A stretch of DNA of 64,000 bases from Thalassospira lucentensis (lineage in GTDB: Bacteria; Pseudomonadota; Alphaproteobacteria; Rhodospirillales; Thalassospiraceae), in NCBI RefSeq assembly GCF_032921865.1, contig NZ_CP136684.1:3073001-3137000 (forward strand). The letters run 5' to 3'. Positions 1-8,241 of the stretch are shown here, one piece after another (positions within the stretch are counted from its first letter, which is position 1; each line of letters opens with the position of its first letter). The position numbers were made by a program, and so were the translations under genes. The notes under the pieces are model-generated. The model did not search any database. It was not told where the DNA came from and worked only from the letters and a program-made list of their open reading frames with translations.

Positions 1-25
1 CGCGCAATTCACAGGTGGGCTGTTC

Positions 26-1729
26 TTAGCCGCCAGATAATCCGAGTTCCTTCCTTGCTGCTGCAATATCAATTTTTGCTTTTACTCCATGCTTTTCTAG
101 CAGATGCAGCAAGTTGGCCCCGCCTAGCAGGGTGAGGGGCTTGTCAGATGCAAATTTATGTGCATCGGGTCCATAATCGGCTGTGGTTACTAGTATTCCC
201 TTGCTTGCCCCTTCGGATAGTGTAGTTCCATACAGGTCGCGTACAGCAGATACGCCGACTGTTTTTGTATATCGTTTTGCCTGTATAACTATCTTTCCAC
301 CCGTGATTGGATCGGGATCATAGGCAATTGCGTCCACGCCACCATCGCTACTTGCTTGAGTTATTTTTACTTCACCTCCACGGGAGGAGAATTCTTTTTC
401 AAATAGCTCTCTTACCAAGTGTTCGAAATCATCCCATGGCATAGAGGCAAGGTTTGTCTCACCCGAGTTATCTAAGCTTACTTCTCTAGCATCGATAAAT
501 CTTCGGTCTGTTTTATCCATTGATACGACCGGGGCGATAGGGGTTAAGCCGATAAGAGTAGATGCTGCGACACCTTTTAGTGATTTGAAGCATGCTTTGG
601 GATCAATCTTTGCAAGGTTAATTTCAAGAAATTCATCTCTGTTGACCAGTAGAGATAAGATTGTTGAAACGATTTCCTTCCCAGTCGCTTTGTCTATGGT
701 GTCGCAGATTCCGTTAAATGCTATTTTCTCAATATGAGAGTACTTATCTGCTTCCAGAATCTCGTGGATTGTTCGGAGGCAAATCTGATAGCACAAGTCA
801 TCATATATCTTTTTTTGCTCTAACTGTGATATTAGTGTTTCTTTAAATTCACCAGTGGATTTTACAAATCGAACATTCTTTATTATTGGTAAGTCAGTTG
901 GTTCTGGTAACTTGTAATCTACGATAAGCAACTTGCTAATCGGTTCATATTCTAGGTCAAACTCTTTTGTAATTAATTCTGGGTAATTTGATGTATCCAA
1001 TACAATTGAGGCGTGTTCTACTATCGCTTCCGGATCTCCTTCTATCCATGACGATATCAGTTTGTCGATGTCATCATTTGTCTTTTGTAAGTTATTTTCA
1101 AACGCTTCTTTTTCTAAAACTTGGGTACGCTCCCATTCTTCTTTTTTTTCTTTCCAAGATTTTAAATTTGTTAAAAACTGTTGTTCCTTCTGTTTCTTGA
1201 GTTGCGAGGCCTTTTCTACGGCAAGTGCATGCTCAGATTTTATTTTGTCGATGCGGCGTAAAAGCCAATCAAAAAAACCAATTTTGGGCGGGTTAGGCGG
1301 TGAAGGAAGCTTTCCGAGTTCAGGTTTTGGCTCGGGAAATGGCTTTGCCCGAAACTTTTCTTTCGGTCTTAGTATATTCCAATCTACGGTATCATCTACC
1401 GAAAGCGTGTAACGAAGAATTTCCGCTATTTTTGCGCGTAGTGCAGAGGATTCTTTGGTTAAGTTATCTGCTTGATAGGCATTGGTAGCGACCTCTGTTT
1501 TTGTTAGAAATACTTCATATTTCTTGTCCCAACTGGCGACTAAGGCATCCACCTTATTTTGGAGTATATCCAATTCTGGAGCGCTTAGTTCTTTGTGAAG
1601 ATCAAGTTCGATGTGATTTAAGTCGATATAATATCGAAGAATTCGAGTTCCTGACGCATTCCATTTTGCCCGCAAAGTACCAATTCGAAGCTTTTTTAGG
1701 TGTGCGGATTGGACGTATATATCGGACAT
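26..1729 (-). CDS. Mrr-type restriction endonuclease with coiled-coil N-terminal region
   Basis: A 567-residue protein. Its last ~140 residues form an Mrr_cat-like nuclease domain: a WDDFEHLVRELFEKEF helix near residues 431-446, then DGGVD (about 462-466) and QAKRY (about 483-487), which together give the PD-(D/E)xK-type core used by Mrr and related type IV restriction enzymes. Residues ~150-230 are rich in K, E and Q in a coiled-coil-like pattern; the N-terminal part is unrecognised and probably senses or binds a target. The gene is visibly AT-richer than pepA next door, which suggests horizontal acquisition. The likely role is cleavage of modified or foreign DNA, inferred from the family. 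It stands alone at the window edge, so partners to the left cannot be excluded. The ATG lies just downstream of an AGGAG-like stretch on the minus strand. Confidence 0.8.
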   Translation of the reverse strand: MSDIYVQSAHLKKLRIGTLRAKWNASGTRILRYYIDLNHIELDLHKELSAPELDILQNKVDALVASWDKKYEVFLTKTEVATNAYQADNLTKESSALRAKIAEILRYTLSVDDTVDWNILRPKEKFRAKPFPEPKPELGKLPSPPNPPKIGFFDWLLRRIDKIKSEHALAVEKASQLKKQKEQQFLTNLKSWKEKKEEWERTQVLEKEAFENNLQKTNDDIDKLISSWIEGDPEAIVEHASIVLDTSNYPELITKEFDLEYEPISKLLIVDYKLPEPTDLPIIKNVRFVKSTGEFKETLISQLEQKKIYDDLCYQICLRTIHEILEADKYSHIEKIAFNGICDTIDKATGKEIVSTILSLLVNRDEFLEINLAKIDPKACFKSLKGVAASTLIGLTPIAPVVSMDKTDRRFIDAREVSLDNSGETNLASMPWDDFEHLVRELFEKEFSSRGGEVKITQASSDGGVDAIAYDPDPITGGKIVIQAKRYTKTVGVSAVRDLYGTTLSEGASKGILVTTADYGPDAHKFASDKPLTLLGGANLLHLLEKHGVKAKIDIAAARKELGLSGG

Positions 1730-2059
1730 AGGGTGCCTCTCCTGAATCTTTTGTCGGATAATTGATTAAGTTGAGTGTAGGGACTTTAATTATCCTTTTG
1801 AGCTATTAATGATATTGAAGTTCCCGATTTCAACAATCTTAAATTTCATTAATACAGAAATATCTAATTAATGGCGTCGGTATCGATATCGCATTCGAAC
1901 GTCACGATATATTGCTGTTAAGTAAAATCCCGCAGGTTTTTGAGCAATAAGCCTTTTCTTCGCCATTTAACGCGCTAGATTAGGGAAAGCATTCCAGCAT
2001 CGGCGGGCTTGCCGGTGCAGACCTCACACATGCCCGAAACATGACAGGAGCCTTTTTTC
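1730..2059. other. Intergenic region between divergent Mrr-like gene and pepA
   Basis: About 330 bases without a credible gene. The part next to the Mrr-like gene (to about 1920) is AT-rich like that gene, and composition switches to GC-rich host-like DNA at about 1930-2000, a plausible edge of the acquired segment. The region must hold both divergent promoters, but I cannot place convincing -35/-10 boxes. A CAGGAG ribosome-binding site sits 8-13 bases before the pepA ATG. Confidence 0.4.
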
Positions 2060-3529
2060 ATGAAGATCACGTTTTCTGATCTCGCCATCCCGACCTCGGG
2101 CGCTGTGATCGCCTTTGCCACCGATGGCGGCGATCTGATGCCAAGTGCCGTGGCGCTGGACGAAGCAACCGGCGGGGCACTTGCCAAGGCGATCAAGGGA
2201 TCGACCTTCAAGGGGAAGGCGGGGCAAAGCCTGCAGCTTCTGGCACCGGCCAATACCGATCTTTCGCGCATCATCGTGTTCGGGATTGGCAAGGAAGCCG
2301 AGTTTGACGTGATCGCCGCCCAGAAGCTTGGTGGCAATGTTACCGTGCGTGCGCTTTCGACCGGCGAGAAGGACGTGACGGTCCTGTTTGACATGGAAGG
2401 CATGGCCTGTGATTTCGCCACCGGTGCGATGCTGCGCGATTATCGTTTCGATAAATACCGCACCACCGAAACCAAGGAAGACAAACCGGTCCTGAAATCC
2501 ATCGCGATTGCCGCGCGCGATCACAAGGACGCGAAAAAACAGTTCGACAGTGCCAAAAAGGTCGTCGAAGGCGTGTTCCTGACCCGCGATCTGGTGTCCG
2601 AACCGGCCAATGTGCTGTATCCCGAAAGCTTCATGAAAGAAGTCAGCGCGCTTGAAAAGCTCGGTATCGAGATTGACGTGCTTGACGAAAAGGAAATGAA
2701 AAAGCTTGGCATGGGGGCGCTTCTGGGCGTGGCGCAGGGTTCGGCGCACAAGCCTTATATGGTTGTCATGCGCTGGAACGGCGGCAAGAAAAAGGACGCA
2801 CCGGTCGCTTTTGTTGGCAAGGGCGTGACATTCGATACCGGCGGTATTTCGATTAAACCGGCTGCTGGCATGGAAGACATGAAATTCGATATGGGCGGGG
2901 CCGGTGTGGTTTCCGGCCTGATGAAGGCATTGGCTGGGCGCAAGGCCAAGGCCAACGTGATCGGCGTGATCGGCCTTGTTGAAAACATGCCATCCAGCAC
3001 GGCACAGCGTCCGGGTGATGTTGTGACCTCGATGTCGGGCCAGACCATCGAAGTCATCAATACCGATGCCGAAGGCCGCCTTGTCCTGTGTGATGCGCTG
3101 ACCTATGTGCAGGAGAAATACGATCCGAAACTGATCGTCGATCTGGCGACGCTTACCGGCGCGATCATTATTGCCCTTGGCCATGAAAATGCCGGGCTGT
3201 TTTCCAACAATGATGAATTATCGGCCCAGATCACCAATGCCGGTCTTGCGGTCAATGAAACCGTCTGGCGCCTGCCGCTGTCGAAGGCCTATGACAGCCA
3301 GCTTAAATCCGACATTGCTGATATGAAAAATGTCGGTGGCCGTCCGGCTGGCTCCATCACGGCGGCCCAGTTCCTGCAACGCTTCATCACCAAGGATCGC
3401 CCGTGGGCGCATCTTGATATCGCCGCGATGGCCTGGGCGACGAAGGATAGCGAAGTCACGCCAAAGGGCGGCACCGGCTATGGTGTACGTCTACTTGATC
3501 GCTTTGTTGCTGATAACTGTGAGTCCTGA
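2060..3529 (+). CDS. pepA: Leucyl aminopeptidase (cytosol aminopeptidase, M17)
   Basis: A 489-residue protein, the normal size for PepA. The M17 signature NTDAEGRL is at residues 334-341, and the two-metal ligand set is complete: K254 and D259 in VGKGVTFDTGG, D277, then D336 and E338, with catalytic K266 and R340. These match E. coli PepA residues 270, 275, 293, 352, 354, 282 and 356 with a constant offset. It is a cytosolic, probably hexameric zinc/manganese aminopeptidase that removes N-terminal residues during peptide turnover; E. coli PepA also binds DNA, which cannot be judged here. The ATG has a CAGGAG ribosome-binding site. A strong terminator follows, so it is probably transcribed alone or with limited read-through into holC. 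Confidence 0.97.
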   Translation: MKITFSDLAIPTSGAVIAFATDGGDLMPSAVALDEATGGALAKAIKGSTFKGKAGQSLQLLAPANTDLSRIIVFGIGKEAEFDVIAAQKLGGNVTVRALSTGEKDVTVLFDMEGMACDFATGAMLRDYRFDKYRTTETKEDKPVLKSIAIAARDHKDAKKQFDSAKKVVEGVFLTRDLVSEPANVLYPESFMKEVSALEKLGIEIDVLDEKEMKKLGMGALLGVAQGSAHKPYMVVMRWNGGKKKDAPVAFVGKGVTFDTGGISIKPAAGMEDMKFDMGGAGVVSGLMKALAGRKAKANVIGVIGLVENMPSSTAQRPGDVVTSMSGQTIEVINTDAEGRLVLCDALTYVQEKYDPKLIVDLATLTGAIIIALGHENAGLFSNNDELSAQITNAGLAVNETVWRLPLSKAYDSQLKSDIADMKNVGGRPAGSITAAQFLQRFITKDRPWAHLDIAAMAWATKDSEVTPKGGTGYGVRLLDRFVADNCES

Positions 3530-3557
3530 TTTCACGGCGGTTTGACCAGAAACTTGA

Positions 3558-3589
3558 GGGGCAGGGTGACGATCACCTTGCCCCGTTTT
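3558..3589 (+). terminator. Intrinsic terminator after pepA
   Basis: A 12-bp stem (3558-3569 with 3573-3584, one wobble pair) with a 3-base loop is followed by GTTTT. It lies between the pepA stop and the holC start. Confidence 0.8.
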
Positions 3590-3612
3590 CATGTTCGCGA
3601 TAGAAATCGACC

Positions 3613-4068
3613 ATGGCTGACATCTGGTTCTATCATCTGACCGCGTCCCCGCTGGAACGTGCATTGCCGACCCTGCTGTCCAAGACGTTGGAGCGGGAAA
3701 AACGTGCTGTCGTCATGACCGGGACCGAGGAAAGGATCGAGGCGCTCAATACCCTGCTTTGGACCTATGACGCCGCAAGCTGGATGCCCCATGGATCGAA
3801 ATCTGATGGTGATCCCGAAATGCAGCCGGTCTGGCTGACATCCGATGATGAAAATCCCAACGGCGCACAATTCCTGTTCCTGACCGACCGCGCGATGAGC
3901 GGCAAAATCGCCGATTATGAACGCGTGATCATGCTGTTTGACGACCGCGATCATGATGCGGTGGCCGAGGCACGTACCCGTTGGAAAGACTGGAAAGACG
4001 CTGGGCACAAGCTGTCTTACTGGCAGCAGACCCCGCAAGGCGCGTGGGAAAAAAAGGCCGAAAGCTGA
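3613..4068 (+). CDS. holC: DNA polymerase III chi subunit
   Basis: A 151-residue protein with the HolC fold signature: the MADIWFYHLTASPLERALPTLL start, a central segment ending in LWTY and SWMPHGS, and the acidic ERVIMLFDDRD stretch. Chi links the clamp loader to single-stranded-DNA-binding protein in the replicative polymerase. The gene directly follows pepA, a common alphaproteobacterial arrangement. The short C-terminal tail is lysine-rich. The ATG follows a weak ribosome-binding region. The identification rests on overall sequence pattern and gene order rather than a catalytic motif. Confidence 0.9.
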   Translation: MADIWFYHLTASPLERALPTLLSKTLEREKRAVVMTGTEERIEALNTLLWTYDAASWMPHGSKSDGDPEMQPVWLTSDDENPNGAQFLFLTDRAMSGKIADYERVIMLFDDRDHDAVAEARTRWKDWKDAGHKLSYWQQTPQGAWEKKAES

Positions 4069-4077
4069 TCGGCTTTT
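4052..4077 (+). terminator. Hairpin terminator overlapping the holC stop codon
   Basis: AAAAGGCCGA (4052-4061) pairs with TCGGCTTTT (4069-4077) and the T-run is part of the right arm. The stem straddles the holC stop and lies between two convergent genes, so it may act for both. Confidence 0.5.
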
Positions 4078-4084
4078 ACTATGC

Positions 4085-4702
4085 TTACGGCGTGCCCGTC
4101 CCCGATGTCACATCCTCAAACAGGATTTCCACCAGCGCCTTGGTGACGTCATTCTGGCTTAGTTTCCCATCCGCCATTTCATTGATTGCCGGGAAACTGT
4201 CCGCCGACAGGGCAAACAGCTTTGTCTGGATTTCAGATGCCCGCACCGGCCAGTCCGGATCGATTTGCGCCAACCCCAACAACATCGCACGCGCCATCTG
4301 ATCGGCATTCCCGCTTTTGATCGCGTCCTGTACCTGCGGGATTTGCTTGGCCTCGGACACGGCAACGTCAAGTGTTGCCAAAAGGTCGGCCAGTGCCTTT
4401 GCCTGAATCTGAATATCCGTCACCGGATAATTCTGTTCGATGTCACGCAATGGGGCGACGGCGGCCGATGTGCCGTAACTCGACAGATAGGCAATCGCCC
4501 CGCCCAACTGCCAGCTTTCCCATTTTTTCCACGAACCGGCTTTCAAATCATCAATCATCGGGGCGGCAATCGTGCCGCCATATTGCCGGAAAATCTGGTC
4601 AATCGCCTGCGGTGCCGGGCGGCCGGTCACGCGGGTTGCTTCCTGTGTTGCAAGGTCGGCGATATCTTTCAGGGCCTGTTGATAGTCGCTTTGTGCACTC
4701 AT
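4085..4702 (-). CDS. Uncharacterised helical protein, last gene of the arginine-deiminase operon
   Basis: A 205-residue protein I do not recognise. It has no signal peptide, no membrane segment and no cysteine, and looks almost entirely alpha-helical and acidic. Visible features are an N-terminal helix (about 3-25), a central WKKWESWQLGGAIAYLSSYGTSAA segment around residues 58-81, and a C-terminal helix. It begins 30 bases after the deiminase stop with GGGAG as ribosome-binding site, so it is very likely co-translated with that enzyme. Its position suggests a partner, regulator or immunity-like protein for the deiminase, but this is inference from gene order only. Confidence 0.75.
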   Translation of the reverse strand: MSAQSDYQQALKDIADLATQEATRVTGRPAPQAIDQIFRQYGGTIAAPMIDDLKAGSWKKWESWQLGGAIAYLSSYGTSAAVAPLRDIEQNYPVTDIQIQAKALADLLATLDVAVSEAKQIPQVQDAIKSGNADQMARAMLLGLAQIDPDWPVRASEIQTKLFALSADSFPAINEMADGKLSQNDVTKALVEILFEDVTSGTGTP

Positions 4703-4732
4703 CGGAAAGCTCCCGTTTCATATGTCACGATA

Positions 4733-7081
4733 TCACGCATCAACCGCTGTCCACCAGTTGGCATAGCGCGCATTGCCGAAGGCCGCCTGACCGTTATAGG
4801 GCGCACGCAGTTCGTTGGTGCCACAGTGAATTTCGCCAAGTGCAACGTGATAATCATCCCAGTCATCAATGAAGTCGCAGGTGGGGCCATTGACGATGGC
4901 AGCGATTTTCTGGGTCAAATCACGTTCAAAAAGATCATATCCGTGATTGGGATTTGTATTGTCCTCGATCCACGGACCGAAAGGCTTGGGGATCATTAGG
5001 CGGTCATTACCAACAAACATATTGGGCATGTCACCGGTCAAGGCACCGCACTGAAAACCGCCCTGTTTGCCCGGATAGACGTTAAAGCCGTTATCGCGCC
5101 CGATCGTCCAGCCAGAAACCTTGTCTGCAAAGGTGAAATCACCTGGATTGAAGCTCTCCGGGAAGAATATGACTGGAACCTTGATGATATCGGTATCGAC
5201 CAGATCGAATGCATTTTTCAGGAGCGTGACATTTCTGGCGATGACCGTTTCAACGCCGCCGATATTCCAGTCGCGCAGTTGCTTGTATGTGTAATTGCTG
5301 TGATCTCGTGGATTGGTTAAGGGGGCCTGACCGTTTCCAAGAAGGGCGTTGATGGTTGCGCCAACATTGGTCCCGTTGATTTGCAGGCTTGTATAATCAA
5401 AACGATTGTTAACGTTATCCCATGCCGCACGATTAAGTACATTTGCTGCGCCATGCGCACCTTGGGCTGCTGTCATAAGCCGGTATGCTTCTGCCGGACT
5501 TGCCACCAGAAGCTTCCATTTTTTGAAGGCATTTCCCGGATTGTTGTCGGGTACAAAGGTCATCATTTCATCGACGTGACCAACCAGTAGCCAGTCCGTA
5601 TCCAGAATGATCGGTGTTTGCATATTCTGGGCGGCCATGAAGTCGCGGCTGCTGGCATCGACCCTGTGATACCGGTTATGGCCGTAATAAATCCGGCCGT
5701 ATCGATACGGTGTGACAATGCCATTCGCCGTTTTCTGAACGGGTGGGGTTACAGCAATGTTTCCCCCGGAGTTAGCCGAGGTGATAGCATCGGCGCTTCC
5801 TGCTGCAGGGTACCAAACACCTACTTTGGGATGCGGAGGAACGCCGGGATTTAAGGGATCGGGAAGATCGAGAAGGATGCGGAAAACCCAATTCTGCAAG
5901 GATCTCCATCTATGGGTCTTCATGAACACATCGGCTGTCTGCGGTGTGTTAAGGACGTTGCCCGGCCAAGAACTTAAACCGGATACAATGGTATCGCGCA
6001 TCCATCTATCGTCTCCTGCTGGCTCAGGAACAGTTTCCCCTATGGGGGCGTAGTTGGCCCATGCATTCCCATTGAGGAAGGTAACATTTGTGGCAGGTGT
6101 TATTCGCGGTGCGCCAGTTGTTACTGCAATAGCCGGATTGTCTGCCGCGGCCGCGTTGCCAAGATCTGTTCGGAATTGCGCATTTCCCGCATCAGCAACA
6201 TACAAACGCGAAACAGTTTGCCGGTGATGGTTTCCAATCCAGCGGGCGGCAACGATACGTTCGCCATACATATATGTCGGGTTGTTTGCTCCGGTGACTT
6301 CGGGCTGAATGACAAAAAGACTGACGATGCCCTGACCGGACGTAAAGTTCTGCCCTGCAAATCTGACGGCCTCAATGCCGTATGCTTTGGCGGCACCAAC
6401 CGATGCGGTTGTGATATTCGCCTCATCCGCGGTTTCCGGGCCGATGATTTCAAGGCTGTTATTGGCATCCCCGTCAAAAATCCGGAAATGGCGTTGGGCT
6501 GCTGCATCCGTGTTTATTGCTTTGTCGAGCCAGAGCCTTAGTTCCCAACCCGCAGGCACGACAACAACCGGACCAACAATGGTTCGACGAATTTCAAAGC
6601 GTGCAACGCCTGTAACCAGATCACTATTGCCGTTAACCTGCTGATCCTGATTGTCCGTACGTCCGACAACCGCATTATTGCCATCCCGGTTGCAATTGAC
6701 CGGGATGATCGCGCCGCGTCCTGCCGTTCCGAAAGTAATGGTCCGTGGACTAAGCTGGTTAAGTGTTCCTGCTGCATCAAGCACGCCATCTCTGTCCCGG
6801 TCCGTGTGCAGCGTATAATAGATCACGGTAAGGTTCTTGGCATTGGTGGCGTCGCCATTAACCACAATATTCTGTTCGTCCACGGGCACAAATCCGATGC
6901 CGCTGATCTTCAGCCGCCACGTACCATTTGCAATATCAAAGACATGCGAAACCGCCATACTCGGCGTCAGTGTCAAATCCTGTGTCTGTTGCGGCTGGGC
7001 ATCACAGGTTAGCGAAACGCGCACCTGGTCAAACGGATAATTTCCGGCAGGAGCGGTAAGCTGGACGGTATAATTTGCCAT
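4733..7081 (-). CDS. Bacterial protein-arginine deiminase (PAD family)
   Basis: About 782 residues from the ATG at 7081, chosen because GAGGA lies just upstream; a longer reading starting at 7126 would overlap the upstream gene by 38 bases. The C-terminal part is a PAD catalytic domain. The four catalytic residues of human PAD4 (D350, H471, D473, C645) have counterparts in RWMRDTI (D363), VGHVDEMMTFVP (H502, D504) and GEIHCGTN (C753). IPKPFGP and the closing NWW segment also match. The N-terminal region has an Ig-like start, an acidic DRDRDGVLD loop and an NCNRDG motif like those of animal PADs, which bind calcium. The expected reaction is calcium-dependent conversion of protein arginine to citrulline. 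No signal peptide is visible. The stretch between H502 and C753 is longer than in PAD4. Confidence 0.93.
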   Translation of the reverse strand: MANYTVQLTAPAGNYPFDQVRVSLTCDAQPQQTQDLTLTPSMAVSHVFDIANGTWRLKISGIGFVPVDEQNIVVNGDATNAKNLTVIYYTLHTDRDRDGVLDAAGTLNQLSPRTITFGTAGRGAIIPVNCNRDGNNAVVGRTDNQDQQVNGNSDLVTGVARFEIRRTIVGPVVVVPAGWELRLWLDKAINTDAAAQRHFRIFDGDANNSLEIIGPETADEANITTASVGAAKAYGIEAVRFAGQNFTSGQGIVSLFVIQPEVTGANNPTYMYGERIVAARWIGNHHRQTVSRLYVADAGNAQFRTDLGNAAAADNPAIAVTTGAPRITPATNVTFLNGNAWANYAPIGETVPEPAGDDRWMRDTIVSGLSSWPGNVLNTPQTADVFMKTHRWRSLQNWVFRILLDLPDPLNPGVPPHPKVGVWYPAAGSADAITSANSGGNIAVTPPVQKTANGIVTPYRYGRIYYGHNRYHRVDASSRDFMAAQNMQTPIILDTDWLLVGHVDEMMTFVPDNNPGNAFKKWKLLVASPAEAYRLMTAAQGAHGAANVLNRAAWDNVNNRFDYTSLQINGTNVGATINALLGNGQAPLTNPRDHSNYTYKQLRDWNIGGVETVIARNVTLLKNAFDLVDTDIIKVPVIFFPESFNPGDFTFADKVSGWTIGRDNGFNVYPGKQGGFQCGALTGDMPNMFVGNDRLMIPKPFGPWIEDNTNPNHGYDLFERDLTQKIAAIVNGPTCDFIDDWDDYHVALGEIHCGTNELRAPYNGQAAFGNARYANWWTAVDA

Positions 7082-7088
7082 GGCGTCC

Positions 7089-7928
7089 TCAGCGGCTGGT
7101 GGATGCGAAAGAAGGGGCGTCGGCAAGCCCGTCTGGGAAGGACAGCCGTGCTTGAAGCGCGTTGTTCAGAATGGCGATCCGGTCATCGATGGTGCCAAGT
7201 CCGGTATCTTTCAGGATCGCACTGGCCCACGGCTGGCTGGTGACGTCCGGCCCACCTGCGAACTGTACGGTGGCGTAATCGGTAATCCCGTCCGGCGTCT
7301 TTACGCCAAGCTTGATGGCCGCATCCCCGGCCGCCTTGCTGGCAATTGCCAGACTGTCGGCGTCATATCCGGCAACCGCATCGGGGATGGTGATCTGCAA
7401 ATAACCGGGAAGTGACGCGATCACATCGTCAAGCCACGGCACCGGTGACGGGCTGGGGCCGGGGGAGGGCGATGGCGATGGTGTGGGTTGCGGTTTGGGA
7501 CCGCAGGGCGATGTCGGCAGGGCAGAAACCGCCTGTGATTCCTGCATCATCAGTTTCGCAACCTCATCGGCAAAGCGTTTCTCGGCCTGAAGGCGGCTGG
7601 CAGCGCTCGCATCGAATTTCTGTTTGCTCATGATGCTCAGCGTCTTGAGCCGCTCGGTATCCTGCGCGCCAAACGCCGCCAGAAGATTGCCAACCTGCGG
7701 GGCGCCATCGGCAAGGCGTTGCGACAATGCCTTGGCATCCTTGCCGCTGCCTGCTGCAATCAGGGTATCGCCATCGCGCGCAAGGCTCTGGTCATTGCTG
7801 ATCTGCGCATTCAGGCTTTCAAGCTGCTTGGCGGTGCGAATGTCGATCCTGCTGCCGGTGATGGTCACATTGGTCGGGTATTGCGCCAGTGTTCGGGCAA
7901 GGTCGCTGATCCTGTCGGCATAGGCCAT
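7089..7928 (-). CDS. Uncharacterised protein, first gene of the arginine-deiminase operon
   Basis: A 279-residue protein of unknown family. The N-terminal ~140 residues are helical and rich in A, Q and K. A low-complexity proline/serine linker follows (around residues 147-166, repeated PSP units), then a C-terminal domain of ~110 residues beginning PWLDDVIASLPGYLQ. There is no signal peptide or membrane helix. The stop lies 7 bases before the deiminase ATG, so the two are translationally linked. The two-domain layout with a flexible linker resembles an adaptor or targeting protein, but no motif supports a specific function. Confidence 0.75.
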   Translation of the reverse strand: MAYADRISDLARTLAQYPTNVTITGSRIDIRTAKQLESLNAQISNDQSLARDGDTLIAAGSGKDAKALSQRLADGAPQVGNLLAAFGAQDTERLKTLSIMSKQKFDASAASRLQAEKRFADEVAKLMMQESQAVSALPTSPCGPKPQPTPSPSPSPGPSPSPVPWLDDVIASLPGYLQITIPDAVAGYDADSLAIASKAAGDAAIKLGVKTPDGITDYATVQFAGGPDVTSQPWASAILKDTGLGTIDDRIAILNNALQARLSFPDGLADAPSFASTSR

Positions 7929-8102
7929 TTGTCCGGTCCCGCTTTGGTGAAGACGTCCTATGACGCGGGCGAGCGGGGTCTGTGACAGGCGAAGTTAATA
8001 CAAATATTCCCTGTTGATTATTTCGATCTCATGCAAGCCATGCGTAAATTGCATGCGCATCGGGATTGATGAACGGCGTTCGGTTCGCTATACATGTCAT
8101 AT
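7929..8102. other. Divergent promoter region between the deiminase operon and the met riboswitch
   Basis: About 170 bases without a gene, continuing into the riboswitch leader. It should hold the start sites of the leftward deiminase operon and the rightward metNIQ transcript. I see no clear box for either. Confidence 0.3.
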
Positions 8103-8165
8103 CGAACGCGCCGATTTGCTCCTCAGCTTGCGGGCGCGATAAAAATGCGGCTAAAGCGAGAGGGC
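8103..8165 (+). promoter_or_regulatory. SAM-II-type riboswitch aptamer upstream of metNIQ
   Basis: The segment fits the SAM-II consensus: a perfect P1 stem CGCGCC (8107-8112) with GGCGCG (8133-8138), the conserved GATTTG right after the 5' arm, GCTTGCGG before the 3' arm, then an A-rich stretch and GGCTAAAG (8149-8156), which closes the pseudoknot. A terminator follows about 25 bases later and then the methionine transporter genes. SAM-II elements are typical of Alphaproteobacteria and switch off methionine or SAM synthesis and uptake genes when SAM is abundant. Identification is by eye from consensus plus context. Confidence 0.8.
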
Positions 8166-8186
8166 GTGCACGCTCCGACATGTACG

Positions 8187-8218
8187 ACCGCCTCGGGAAT
8201 AGCCGCGGCGGTTTTTTT
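8187..8218 (+). terminator. Riboswitch expression-platform terminator
   Basis: ACCGCC (8187-8192) pairs with GGCGGT (8207-8212), followed directly by a T-run. It lies between the SAM-II aptamer and metN, and is probably the off-state terminator. Confidence 0.8.
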
Positions 8219-8241
8219 ATGTTCGGAAAAGGTTGGGATCC

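Noticed and set aside
2024..3184. A 386-codon open frame opposite pepA
   Set aside because: Histidine- and arginine-rich antisense frame with no start site; pepA is unambiguous.
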